Source: JBCBSZ01 sp039185015
GTDB lineage: Bacteria > Actinomycetota > Acidimicrobiia > Acidimicrobiales > Poriferisodalaceae
Length of the DNA stretch: 64,000 nucleotides
Direction of reading: 5' to 3'
Assembly: GCA_039185015.1 (NCBI GenBank)
Contig: JBCDAU010000004.1
Location: 143,758 to 207,757 of the forward strand
Shown here: piece after piece, positions 7,327 through 15,832 of the stretch
Numbering within the stretch: position 1 is the stretch's first letter
Layout of the letters: the number at the start of each line of letters is the position of its first letter
Made by a program: the position numbers and the translations under genes
The notes under the pieces: generated by a model
Told to the model about the DNA's origin: nothing
Databases searched by the model: none
Seen by the model: the letters and a program-made list of their open reading frames with translations, nothing else

Positions 7327-7890
7327 TCAGCTGGCGGCCTGCATCTGCCGACGGCGACGACGGGTGTCCTCGAGGCTGACGGCCTCGTCGCGGAGGCGCA
7401 TGCCCCGCACGCCGACCTGGCCGACCTCGACACCGCAGCCCGGGCAGTTCAGCTGGCCGGACGAGGTGGCGGAGAACCGCAGGTCGTCGGGGTGCAGCAC
7501 CAGCCAGCGCTCGCCGTCGACGTTCTCCACGACGTGGGAGCCCTCGGCCACGTTGGCGGCCGGCACGGCGGCGAGCGGCCAGCCGAGACCGGCCGAGCAG
7601 CAGGCGCACGCCGGGGTCACGAGGTCGGGACGACGACGGGGGCGCAGCGGCGACGGCTCGGCGATGCGGCCGGCACGGCGCTCCTCGGGCGTCCAGCCGC
7701 CCCAGATCCCGTCGGCCACACCCTGGTTCACGGCCTCGCCACGGCACTCCTCGCGCACCGGGCAACGGCCACAGATGCGCTTGGCGCGTCCGATCATCTG
7801 ACTGGAGAAGAATGTCTCCACAGGTTCGTCACGGCATGCCGCCTGGGACCTCCAATCAACAACGGTCTCAGCGACTGCGGTGGTGCTCAT
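7327..7890 (-). CDS. WhiB-family iron-sulfur transcription factor with C-terminal Cys-rich extension
   Basis: A 187-residue protein. The WhiB domain has the four cluster cysteines Cys19, Cys40, Cys43 and Cys49 (C-x20-C-x2-C-x5-C) and the GIWGGWTPEERR turn near residues 61-72, followed by a basic RPRRRPD patch. WhiB proteins carry a [4Fe-4S] cluster and control transcription through the principal sigma factor. Unusually, about 90 further residues follow with a second cysteine set (Cys95, Cys97, Cys98, Cys149, Cys152), which could form a zinc-ribbon-like site. The ATG has a clear AGGAGG 8 nt upstream. Confidence 0.9.
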   Translation of the reverse strand: MSTTAVAETVVDWRSQAACRDEPVETFFSSQMIGRAKRICGRCPVREECRGEAVNQGVADGIWGGWTPEERRAGRIAEPSPLRPRRRPDLVTPACACCSAGLGWPLAAVPAANVAEGSHVVENVDGERWLVLHPDDLRFSATSSGQLNCPGCGVEVGQVGVRGMRLRDEAVSLEDTRRRRRQMQAAS

Positions 7891-7957
7891 CTCTCTGCCT
7901 CCTCGATCCACCGACGCATAGACGCGTGGCCCATGGGGGTTCTCGCGGTTTCGCGGA

Positions 7958-7977
7958 AGATTTCTCGGAAGAAATCT
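7958..7977 (-). repeat. inverted repeat in the whiB upstream region
   Basis: Perfect 8-bp inverted repeat AGATTTCT / AGAAATCT with a 4-nt spacer, strikingly A/T-rich. It touches the stop of the MFS gene and lies 68 bp before the whiB start. It may be an MFS terminator, a whiB operator, or both. Confidence 0.45.
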
Positions 7978-9230
7978 CAGGAGGCGGCAGGAACCTGCCG
8001 ATGAGGCTGCTCCGGGAGACGGAACGAGGCCGTGAGGGTCGCCAGCGTCACGCCGATGACGAAGCCGATCGGGATGGCCCGACCGTCGCTCAGGTCGGAG
8101 AGCACCCCGACGATCGGCGGGCCGATCAGGCCACCGAGACCGGTGGCGAGGAACAGCAGCCCGAACGTCGTCCCGAGGCCGACGACGCCGAGCAGGTGCA
8201 CGGTGACCTCGGGGGCGAGCGAGACGAAGCCGCCGTAGGAGATGCCGAGCAGCACGGCGAAGAGCACCAGCAGTCCGTACCGGTCGCCGCCGAGCAGCCA
8301 GACGACGTAGGCGACCGGCTGCACCATCAGCGAGCCCTGCAGGAGCCGGACCGAGCTGAGCCGGGCGGCGAGCGCTCCGATCGCGAGGCGACCGAGCACG
8401 CTCGAGGCGCCGACGACGGCCACCAGCACCGCGGCCCGGCTGCTGCTGAACCCCTCGTCCTCGGCGAAGGGCACGACGAAGGCGAAGGCGGTGAAGATCG
8501 AGATGTTGGCGAGCACGGTGACCAGGACGAGGGTGCGGAAGGCCGCCTCCTCCCTCAGCTCCGTCGCCCGGACCGAGAACCCGGGTCCCGCGACCGGGGA
8601 CGCGTCGGCGCTCTCGGGGGTCCGAGGGAACCGGACGGCAGCGATGACACCGAGCAGCAGGATCCCGTCGATCACGGCGAGCCAGACGTAGGCCGTTCGC
8701 CAGCCGTCCGAGCTGATGATCCGTTCGGACAGCGGGACGAGGGTGAGGGTCCCGATGCCGTTGCCCGCCGAGACCACCCCGAGCGCCATCGCCCGTCGCC
8801 GGACGAACCAGCGGCCGGCCGTGGCGTAGAGCGGCGTGACGAACAGCCCGCTGCCGAAGCCGACGCCGATCCCGTACGTGGCGTAGCCGAGCCACAGCGA
8901 CTCGACCCTGCTGGTGGCGAGCAGGCCGAGGACGAGCAGGACGCCGCCGGCAGCCACGAGGCGGCGGGGTCCGACCCGATCACTGAGCGGGCCGGAGACG
9001 ACCCCTGTGCCGAAGAACAGCAGCAGGGTGAAGGAGAAGACCAGCGCCGTCGATCCTCGACCGGCGTCGAACTCCTCGGCCATCGAGTCGAAGAAGGTGC
9101 CGAAGGTGTAGGCGGTGCCGAAGGTGAGGCCGCCCGAGACGGCGATGGCGACCGCCACCACCCAGGCACGGGCGGTGTCACGCTCGTCGACGACCGCTGC
9201 TCCGGCGCTCGGCGCCACCTCGTCGACCAC
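7977..9230 (-). CDS. MFS transporter (12 TM)
   Basis: A ~417-residue major facilitator with about 12 hydrophobic helices. The motif GPLSDRVGPRRL between helices 2 and 3 is the MFS motif A. The repertoire (TFGTAYTFGTFF early, GLFVTPLYATAGRWF later) resembles oxalate/formate antiporter-like or monocarboxylate-type MFS members. Substrate unknown. Two in-frame GTG codons (9230 and 9251) are possible starts; the inner one leaves more room for the divergent promoter of the neighbouring DMT gene. Confidence 0.85.
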   Translation of the reverse strand: MVDEVAPSAGAAVVDERDTARAWVVAVAIAVSGGLTFGTAYTFGTFFDSMAEEFDAGRGSTALVFSFTLLLFFGTGVVSGPLSDRVGPRRLVAAGGVLLVLGLLATSRVESLWLGYATYGIGVGFGSGLFVTPLYATAGRWFVRRRAMALGVVSAGNGIGTLTLVPLSERIISSDGWRTAYVWLAVIDGILLLGVIAAVRFPRTPESADASPVAGPGFSVRATELREEAAFRTLVLVTVLANISIFTAFAFVVPFAEDEGFSSSRAAVLVAVVGASSVLGRLAIGALAARLSSVRLLQGSLMVQPVAYVVWLLGGDRYGLLVLFAVLLGISYGGFVSLAPEVTVHLLGVVGLGTTFGLLFLATGLGGLIGPPIVGVLSDLSDGRAIPIGFVIGVTLATLTASFRLPEQPHRQVPAAS

Positions 9231-9298
9231 GAGCCCAGTCAAGCCGATCACCGGGTCCGCGACCTGATCGCGGACGGGGTGGGAGGCTGGCCGACCCC

Positions 9299-10114
9299 AT
9301 GACCGCTCTCCTGGCGCTGGCGTCCGCAGCCTCGTTCGGCACCGGCGACTTCCTCGGTGGCCTCGCCTCCCGCGAGGCCGACGCCCGACGGGTGACACTG
9401 GTCGCCAAGGCCGTGTCGCTGTCGCTGATGCCGGTCGCCGCGCTGATCGTGTCCGGCCTGCCCACCAGCTCCGGGCTGCTCGCCGGGCTCGCCGCCGGGG
9501 TGTTCTCGCCGTTCGGCCTGGCGTCGTTCTACGCAGCGATGGCTCGTGGACCGGTGAGCGTCGTGTCGCCGCTGACGGCGCTGTTCGTCGCCGGGGTGCC
9601 CGTCACGGTGGCGGTGATCGGGGGCGAGCGCCCTTCGGTCCTGATCTGGCTCGGCGCTGCGGTGGCCGTCCCAGCCGTCGTGGCCATGTCGATCGCCGGT
9701 CCGATCGACGCCCGCCCCTCCCGGATCACGGTCGGACTGGCGCTCGTGGCCGGGCTCAGCTTCGGCGCCACCTTCGCGCTCTTCGGCACGGTGCCCGACG
9801 ACGCCGGCCTCTGGCCGGTGGCCGTCTCGAACGTCACCGCCGTGTTGGTCCTGCTCGTGCTGGTGCGGGGCGTGCCGGTCTCCCGAACGCCGCCCACGGC
9901 GATCGCGGCCGGCGTCTTCGATGCGCTGGGGAACGCGACCTTCGTCCTCGCCGCGCAGATGGGGTCGCTCGTGCTCGTCGCCGTGCTCGGCTCGCTCTAC
10001 CCCGTGGCCAGCGTGGTGCTCGCCCGGCTGGTGCTGCACGAGCGGCCACGACCGATCCAGCTCGCCGGTATGGCGCTGGCGCTGGTCGCCGTCATCCTGC
10101 TCGGCCTGGGGTGA
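9299..10114 (+). CDS. EamA/DMT-superfamily transporter
   Basis: A 271-residue, ten-helix drug/metabolite transporter with two EamA repeats. The end of each repeat is marked by PLTALFVAGVPV and LGSLYPVASVVLARLVLHER, the latter being the typical C-terminal EamA glutamate motif. Probable metabolite exporter. Its last codons overlap the possible GTG of the following hydrolase (GTGA), so the two may be co-transcribed. Confidence 0.85.
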   Translation: MTALLALASAASFGTGDFLGGLASREADARRVTLVAKAVSLSLMPVAALIVSGLPTSSGLLAGLAAGVFSPFGLASFYAAMARGPVSVVSPLTALFVAGVPVTVAVIGGERPSVLIWLGAAVAVPAVVAMSIAGPIDARPSRITVGLALVAGLSFGATFALFGTVPDDAGLWPVAVSNVTAVLVLLVLVRGVPVSRTPPTAIAAGVFDALGNATFVLAAQMGSLVLVAVLGSLYPVASVVLARLVLHERPRPIQLAGMALALVAVILLGLG

Positions 10115-10134
10115 CGGCGCGCGAGGATCGGGGC

Positions 10135-10764
10135 ATGGCCCTCACCACCTATCGGATCGATCGCGACGGCGCCGAGCGGCTGCTGTTCCTCCTGCACGGC
10201 TGGAGCGCCGAGCAGCACCACCTGGCGGCGTACGTCCCCCTCGTCGATCCCGACGAGCGCTTCACCGCCATCTGCCCGAGGGCGATCCACGACCTGCCCG
10301 AGGGTGACGGCGCGTCCTGGTACGAGCGTGGCGCGAATGGACCCGATGCCGCATCGTTCGGCCAGGCGGTCGAGGTCGTGTCGGAGCTGATCGCCTCGGA
10401 GTCCGCGGCGGCGGGCATCCCGCTCGATCGCTGCGTGCTCGGCGGGTTCTCCCAGGGCGGCTTCCTGAGCCTGGCGGTGGCCGGGCGCGTCGGGGCGCCG
10501 AAGCTCGCCGGCGTCTGGGTGATGTGCTGCGGGTTGCCCGAGCTCGACGGGCTGGAGCTGGACCTCCCTGCCGGCGCGGGAACGCCCGCCCTGGTCCAGG
10601 TGGGCGAGCAGGACACGATCATCCCGCCGGCCGCCGGGCGCGCCGCGGCGACGGCGTTGCGGGAGGGCGGTTGGTCGGTGACCGAAGCCGGCTACGACAT
10701 GGCTCACTCCCAGCGCATCGAGATGCTCGTCGATGCCCGGGAGTGGCTCGCCGGCCTGCGCTGA
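10135..10764 (+). CDS. alpha/beta hydrolase, phospholipase/carboxylesterase family
   Basis: A 209-residue cytosolic esterase. The nucleophile elbow is GGFSQGG with Ser106, the acid residue lies in VGEQDTIIPP, and the catalytic His in YDMAHSQR. The fold and size match the YpfH/carboxylesterase group. The ATG has GAGGA 9 nt upstream; an alternative GTG at 10111 overlaps the DMT stop and would add eight residues. Its TGA is followed in the same frame by the SDR remnant. Confidence 0.85.
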   Translation: MALTTYRIDRDGAERLLFLLHGWSAEQHHLAAYVPLVDPDERFTAICPRAIHDLPEGDGASWYERGANGPDAASFGQAVEVVSELIASESAAAGIPLDRCVLGGFSQGGFLSLAVAGRVGAPKLAGVWVMCCGLPELDGLELDLPAGAGTPALVQVGEQDTIIPPAAGRAAATALREGGWSVTEAGYDMAHSQRIEMLVDAREWLAGLR

Positions 10765-11310
10765 CTCAGCCGGCGTCGACCCGACGCCGACGACGCCGCG
10801 GCGGAGCGGTTCGGCGCCGTCGACGTGCTCGTCGCGAACGCCGGAGAGACGGGCCGCTCTCCGGTCGGGCGCACCGAGGCGGGCACCTACGACCGGATCT
10901 TCGACGCGAACGTCCGGAGCGTCTGGGCCCTGCTGGAGGTCGCGGCCGACCGCCTCGCCGATGGCGGCCGCATCGTGTTGCTGTCGAGCGTGAGGACGGT
11001 GATGAACACACCGGAGACCGCGCGCTACGCCGGGTCCAAGGCGGCCATCGAGGCCATGACCCCGATCCTCGCCAAGGAGCTCGGCCATCGGGGCATCACC
11101 GTCAACGCCGTCGCTCCCGGCGCGACCGACACGGCGCTGCTGCGGTCGGTGAACGACCAGGACGCGATCGATGCGATGGCCGCGGTGACCCCGTTCGGCC
11201 GGGTCGGGCGACCGGAGGACATCGCCGGAGCCGTGACGTTCCTCACCTCACCCGATGCGGCGTGGATCACCGGACCGGTGATCCACGCCTCGGGGGGACG
11301 GGGGTTGTGA
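10765..11310 (+). pseudogene. N-terminally truncated short-chain dehydrogenase/reductase
   Basis: The frame encodes the back two-thirds of a classical SDR: AAAERFGAVDVLVANAG (NNAG strand), LLSSVRTV (catalytic Ser), YAGSKAA (YxxxK, Tyr and Lys present) and VNAVAPGATDT. The first ~70 residues with the TGxxxGxG cofactor-binding motif are absent, and the sequence begins straight after the stop of the hydrolase. A GTG at 10825 could start a ~160-residue product, but it would lack NAD(P) binding. This looks like a deletion remnant. Confidence 0.75.
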
Positions 11311-11322
11311 GCGAGCGTCGCC

Positions 11323-12537
11323 TCAGCTGAGGCGCTCGACCACCATGGCCATGCCCTGGCCACCGCCGACGCACATCGACTCGAGGCCGATCGACTTGTC
11401 GGCGTCCTGGAGGCCGTTGATGAGGGTGGTCATGATGCGAGCGCCGGTCATGCCGAAGGGATGACCGAGGGCGATGGCGCCGCCGTTGACGTTGAGCTGG
11501 CTGTCGATGTCGATGCCGAGCTCGTCGGCGCTGGGCAGCACCTGCGCAGCGAAGGCCTCGTTGATCTCGACGAGGTCGATGTCGCTGATCGACATGCCGG
11601 CCCGGGCGAGGGCCTTCTTGCAGGCCTCGATCGGGCCGAGACCCATGATCTCGGGGTTGAGGCCGGTGACGGCCGAGGAGATGACCCGTGCGAGCGGCGT
11701 GATGCCGAGCTCGGCGGCGCGGGTGTCGCTCATGACGACCACGGCCGCCGCGCCGTCGTTGAGCGGGCACGCGTTGCCGGCGGTGACGGTGCCGTCGGGC
11801 TTGAAGACGGGCTTGAGGCCGGAGAGCGCCTCGAGCGTGGTCTGCGGCCGGGGACCGTCATCCTTCGCCACGACGGTGCCGTCGGGAAGGGTCACGGGGG
11901 TGATGTCCTGCTCGAAGAACCCCCGCTCGAGGGCGGCGCCGGCCTGCTGCTGGCAGCGGAAGGCGTACTCGTCCATGCGCTCACGGGAGACGTCCTTGTG
12001 CTGGGCGACGTTCTCGGCCGTCTGCCCCATGGCGATGTAGATGTCGGGGAGGCCCTCGGCCTCGGCCCACCCGGGAGCACCCTCGGCGAGCCCTGCGGCG
12101 CTCCGCGCCTTGGCGTCGCCGAACAGCGGGTTCTCGGTGTCGGGGAGCGAGTCGGAGTTGCCCTTGGTGAACCGGCTCACGGTCTCGACGCCGGCGGCGA
12201 TGTAGGCGTCGCCCTCACCGGCCTTGATCGCGTGGGCGGCCATCCGGATGGTCTGCAGCGACGACGAGCAGTACCGGTTGACGGTCGTGCCCGGGACGTC
12301 GGGGAGGCCGGCGAGGACCGAGACGACGCGGCCCATGTTGAAGCCCTGCTCGCCGCCGGGGAGCCCGCAACCGAGCATCAGGTCCTCGATCTCCTCGCGA
12401 GGCAGCTCCGGCACCTTGTCGAGGGCGGCGGTGACCATCTGGCTGGCCAGGTCGTCGGGCCGCATGTCGACGAGCGAGCCCTTGAAGGCTCGCCCGATCG
12501 GGCTGCGGGCGGTGGCGACGATCACGGCTTCGGGCAT
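11323..12537 (-). CDS. acetyl-CoA acetyltransferase (thiolase family)
   Basis: A 404-residue thiolase catalysing acyl-CoA + acetyl-CoA exchange, in beta-oxidation or acetoacetyl-CoA formation. The nucleophile Cys90 is in VNRYCSSSLQ, the catalytic His in GGAIALGHPFGMTG, and the second Cys in CVGGGQG. The GGAGGGAG ribosome-binding site a few bases before the ATG fixes the start. It converges with the SDR remnant 12 bp away and is divergent from the cystathionine beta-synthase gene, with 117 bp between. Confidence 0.95.
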   Translation of the reverse strand: MPEAVIVATARSPIGRAFKGSLVDMRPDDLASQMVTAALDKVPELPREEIEDLMLGCGLPGGEQGFNMGRVVSVLAGLPDVPGTTVNRYCSSSLQTIRMAAHAIKAGEGDAYIAAGVETVSRFTKGNSDSLPDTENPLFGDAKARSAAGLAEGAPGWAEAEGLPDIYIAMGQTAENVAQHKDVSRERMDEYAFRCQQQAGAALERGFFEQDITPVTLPDGTVVAKDDGPRPQTTLEALSGLKPVFKPDGTVTAGNACPLNDGAAAVVVMSDTRAAELGITPLARVISSAVTGLNPEIMGLGPIEACKKALARAGMSISDIDLVEINEAFAAQVLPSADELGIDIDSQLNVNGGAIALGHPFGMTGARIMTTLINGLQDADKSIGLESMCVGGGQGMAMVVERLS

Positions 12538-12642
12538 GACGGGCTCCCTCCGGAGGAAGTCGAACCCCGCCAGCTTGTCGGTTGCGCCCATCCGGCACCA
12601 GCCGAGTGCGTCCCTGGTGCGGGTGCAGGGCGCCACCTTGCC

Positions 12643-12648
12643 TACCCT
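12643..12648 (+). promoter_or_regulatory. putative -10 box (TACCCT) of a leaderless transcript
   Basis: TAnnnT hexamer with a 6 nt spacer to the GTG of the cystathionine beta-synthase gene and no Shine-Dalgarno sequence; transcription would start at or next to the start codon. Confidence 0.55.
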
Positions 12649-12654
12649 GGCGGC

Positions 12655-14031
12655 GTGGACATCCATGATTCCGTCCTCGATCTCATCGGCAACACCCCGA
12701 TGGTTCGACTCCGCCAGATCACCGAGGGCATCGAGTGCCCGCTGGTGGCCAAGGTCGAAGCGACCAACCCGGGTGGGAGCGTCAAGGACCGGCCTGCCGT
12801 GACGATGATCGACGCCGCCGAGCGCGAGGGGCTGCTCAAGCCGGGCGGCACCATCGTCGAGCCGACGTCGGGCAACACCGGTGTCGGTCTGGCGATCGTG
12901 GCGGCCCAACGGGGCTACCACTGCATCTTCGTGATGACCGACAAGGTCTCGAGCGAGAAGGTCGAGCTGCTCCGGGCCTACGGCGCCGAGGTGGTCGTGT
13001 GCCCCGTGGCGGTGCCACCGGACGATCCACAGTCCTACTACTCGACCGCCGAGCGGCTGGTGCGGGAGACCCCCGGGGCCTTCCGCCCGAACCAGTACGA
13101 CAACCAGAACAACCCGGCGGCCCACTACGCATCGACCGGGCCCGAGATCTGGGCGCAGACCGAGGGCAAGATCACCCACTTCGTCGCCGGAGCGGGCACG
13201 GGCGGCACGCTCAGCGGCGTCGCCCGGTACCTGAAGGAGCAGAACCCCGACGTCCAGATCGTGGCCGCCGACCCGGAGGGCAGCGTCTACTCCGGCGGCT
13301 CGGGTCGGCCCTACCTCGTCGAGGGCGTCGGCGAGGACTTCTGGCCGACCACCTACGACCCCTCGCTGGTCGATCGCACGATCGCGGTGAGCGACTACGA
13401 CTCGTTCATGACCGCCCGGCGCGTGACCCGCGAGGAGGGCCTCTTCATCGGCGGCTCCTGCGGCACGGCCGTGCACGCGGCGATGCAGGTGGCGAGCGAG
13501 CAGGGCCCCGACGATCTCGTCGTCGTGCTGCTCCCCGACACCGGCCGGGGGTACCTGTCGAAGGTCTACTCCGACGAGTGGATGACCAACTTCGGGTTCC
13601 TCCACCACGGCGGTACCACCGTCGCCGACCTGATCGAGGCCAAGGGCACCGAGGCGCTCCCGCTCGTCTACGTCTCACCCGAGACGTCCGGTCGCGTGGC
13701 CATCACGACGATGCGCAAGTACGGCGTCTCGCAGCTGCCCGTGGCAAAGGGCGAGATGCCGATCGCCGCCGCCGAGGTGATGGGCTCGGTCACCGAGCTC
13801 CGCCTCATCGAGCGGGCCTTCGACGACAGCGGCGTCCTCGACCTCCCGGTCGAGGAGCTGATGGGCCCGCCGTTGCCGACCATCGGCGTCGGCGAGCACG
13901 TCCAGCACGCGGTCGACATCCTCGAGCAGGCCCCGGCCGTCCTCGTCATCGATGGCGGCCGTCCCCGCACGGTCGTGTCCCGCACCGACGTGCTCTCCTT
14001 CCTCTCCCCCAGCGGCGGCGACGATGACTGA
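12655..14031 (+). CDS. cbs: cystathionine beta-synthase
   Basis: A 458-residue PLP enzyme that condenses serine with homocysteine to cystathionine. The PLP-binding Lys44 is in NPGGSVKDR, the substrate loop in EPTSGNTG, and the phosphate-binding loop in GAGTGGTLSG. A C-terminal CBS-domain pair (about residues 330-455) is present, as in mycobacterial and eukaryotic enzymes. The start is the GTG directly behind a TACCCT box. The gene overlaps the cystathionine gamma-synthase/lyase gene by 8 bp, making a two-gene transsulfuration operon. Confidence 0.93.
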   Translation: MDIHDSVLDLIGNTPMVRLRQITEGIECPLVAKVEATNPGGSVKDRPAVTMIDAAEREGLLKPGGTIVEPTSGNTGVGLAIVAAQRGYHCIFVMTDKVSSEKVELLRAYGAEVVVCPVAVPPDDPQSYYSTAERLVRETPGAFRPNQYDNQNNPAAHYASTGPEIWAQTEGKITHFVAGAGTGGTLSGVARYLKEQNPDVQIVAADPEGSVYSGGSGRPYLVEGVGEDFWPTTYDPSLVDRTIAVSDYDSFMTARRVTREEGLFIGGSCGTAVHAAMQVASEQGPDDLVVVLLPDTGRGYLSKVYSDEWMTNFGFLHHGGTTVADLIEAKGTEALPLVYVSPETSGRVAITTMRKYGVSQLPVAKGEMPIAAAEVMGSVTELRLIERAFDDSGVLDLPVEELMGPPLPTIGVGEHVQHAVDILEQAPAVLVIDGGRPRTVVSRTDVLSFLSPSGGDDD

Positions 14032-15193
14032 CGACAAGTTCCGCGAGCCCGGCGAGTTCGGATTCGCGACCCGTGCGATCCGAGCGGGCCAGCCCCACGA
14101 TCCGACGACCGGTGCCGTCGTCACGCCCATCAGCCTCGCCACCACCTACGCCCAGCTGCAGGTGGGTGAGCATCGCGGCTTCGAGTACTCCCGGTCTGGC
14201 AACCCGACCCGGGCGGCCCTCGAGGCCTGCGTCGCCTCGTTGGAGGAGGCCGACCACGGCATGGCCTTCGCCAGCGGGCTGGCCGCCGAGGACGCGATCC
14301 TGCGCACGCTCACCGCAGGCGACCACCTCATCCTCGGCAACGATGCGTACGGCGGCACGTACCGCCTGATCTCCCAGGTGATCGCCCCGATGGGCATCGA
14401 GTGGTCGGCCGTCGACCTGACCGACCTCGATGCGCTGCGGGATGCCTGCCGGCCCGAGACGAAGCTGATCTGGCTCGAGACGCCGACCAACCCCCTGCTC
14501 ACGGTGGTCGACATCGAGGCCGTGTCCACCATCGCCAAGGAGTTCGGCGCCCGCACGGTCGTCGACAACACGTTCGCCACGCCGGCGCTGCAGCGTCCGC
14601 TGACCGTCGGCGCCGACGTCGTCGTGCACTCGGCCACCAAGTACCTCGGCGGGCACTCCGACGTCGTCGGCGGGTTCGTGGCTACGAACGACCACGCGCT
14701 CGCCGAGCGGGTCGGCTACCTCCAGAACGCGGTCGGCGCCGTGCCGGCACCGTTCGACTGCTACCTCGTGCTCCGAGGACTGAAGACGCTCGAGATCCGG
14801 ATGGAGCGCCACTGCTCGAACGCCCGGGCGATCGTGGCGCTGCTCGAGAGCCACGAGGCCGTGACATCGACCCTCTACCCGGGGCTGCCCGACCACCCCG
14901 GCTTCGACGCGGCCAACCGGCAGATGCGCGACTTCGGCGGCATGGTCTCGTTCCGGCTCGCCGGCGGACGCGACGCAGCGCTCCGGGTCGCGGCGCAGAC
15001 CGAGGTGTTCACGCTGGCGGAGTCGCTGGGCGCCGTGGAGTCGTTGATCGAGCATCCGGGAGTGATGACGCACGCGAGCGCCGCCGGTTCTCCGCTCGAG
15101 GTCCCGGACGACCTGGTGCGCCTGAGCGTCGGCATCGAGTCGGTCGACGACCTCGTCGGCGACCTCCGACAGGCCCTCGACCAGGCGGGTTGA
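14024..15193 (+). CDS. cystathionine gamma-synthase/gamma-lyase family PLP enzyme
   Basis: A 389-residue Cys/Met-metabolism PLP enzyme. The PLP Lys206 is in SATKYLGGHSDV, the phosphate-binding segment in FASGLAAEDA, and the substrate-binding tail near LRLSVGIES. Sequence alone does not separate gamma-synthase from gamma-lyase; pairing with cystathionine beta-synthase favours gamma-lyase (cystathionine to cysteine). The ATG lies within the last codons of the upstream gene (8 bp overlap), indicating coupling. Confidence 0.92.
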   Translation: MTDDKFREPGEFGFATRAIRAGQPHDPTTGAVVTPISLATTYAQLQVGEHRGFEYSRSGNPTRAALEACVASLEEADHGMAFASGLAAEDAILRTLTAGDHLILGNDAYGGTYRLISQVIAPMGIEWSAVDLTDLDALRDACRPETKLIWLETPTNPLLTVVDIEAVSTIAKEFGARTVVDNTFATPALQRPLTVGADVVVHSATKYLGGHSDVVGGFVATNDHALAERVGYLQNAVGAVPAPFDCYLVLRGLKTLEIRMERHCSNARAIVALLESHEAVTSTLYPGLPDHPGFDAANRQMRDFGGMVSFRLAGGRDAALRVAAQTEVFTLAESLGAVESLIEHPGVMTHASAAGSPLEVPDDLVRLSVGIESVDDLVGDLRQALDQAG

Positions 15194-15197
15194 CCGC

Positions 15198-15776
15198 CTA
15201 GACGGAGCGGCCGGCGAGCCGGTCGACGAGGCCCGAGATCGAGCCCTCCGGCTCCTCCATGAAGCGGACCCGTGCCCGCCACCACCGACCGATCGGGGTG
15301 ACGGCGAGGATGGTGCCCCGCACCGAGAGCTCCTCGGTCGGAGCCCAGCGCACCGCGAGCTCGATCTCGCGCCCGACGGGCAGGCGGTCGTCGAGGAGCA
15401 GCCGGATGCCCGCGTTGGACAGGTCCTCGCTGCGACCCCAGCGCCAGTACTGGTCGTCGAGACGACGCCATCGGACCGGCTGGTGGAAGGGCACCCGGGG
15501 GTGCACCCGGCGCTCCCGGGCGACCGCGAGCTGGACGACGAGGCGCCGGCCGGAACGGACGACGCGCCCCTCGCGCTCGCGGCCGATGCCCTCACCGTGG
15601 AGCTGGACGGTCGAGCCGGGCGGGAAGTCGCCACGCAGGAACTCGGTGAGATCGATCTCGACGAACGCGCTCCCCCAGCGGCGGATCTCGCCGGTGTGAG
15701 CCGCGCCGCGCTCGTCGACGATGTCGACGGCGTTGCGGTCAGTCAGACCCGGCAGCCCGGCGGGGGCGTCGCTCAC
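15198..15776 (-). CDS. PilZ-domain protein
   Basis: A 192-residue protein with an N-terminal beta-barrel (YcgR-like) and a C-terminal PilZ domain. The c-di-GMP-binding signature is complete: RERRVHPRVPF gives the RxxxR and DLSNAGIRL gives the (D/N)xSxxG. It therefore likely senses cyclic di-GMP. The start is a GTG preceded by TACCCT with a 7 nt spacer. It is the last gene of a minus-strand run that also holds an HDOD protein. Confidence 0.88.
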   Translation of the reverse strand: MSDAPAGLPGLTDRNAVDIVDERGAAHTGEIRRWGSAFVEIDLTEFLRGDFPPGSTVQLHGEGIGREREGRVVRSGRRLVVQLAVARERRVHPRVPFHQPVRWRRLDDQYWRWGRSEDLSNAGIRLLLDDRLPVGREIELAVRWAPTEELSVRGTILAVTPIGRWWRARVRFMEEPEGSISGLVDRLAGRSV

Positions 15777-15783
15777 ACCTCGC

Positions 15784-15789
15784 AGGGTA
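15784..15789 (-). promoter_or_regulatory. putative -10 box (TACCCT) of the pilZ gene
   Basis: TAnnnT with a 7 nt spacer to the GTG start and no SD sequence; leaderless geometry. Confidence 0.5.
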
Positions 15790-15832
15790 CGCCAGCTCTC
15801 ACCTCGCGTCGCTTCACCACCACACAATGCGG

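Noticed and set aside
10762..10764. TGA between hydrolase and SDR in the same frame as a possible selenocysteine codon
   Set aside because: It lies at the natural end of the hydrolase, not at a conserved Cys, and the downstream part belongs to a different protein family.
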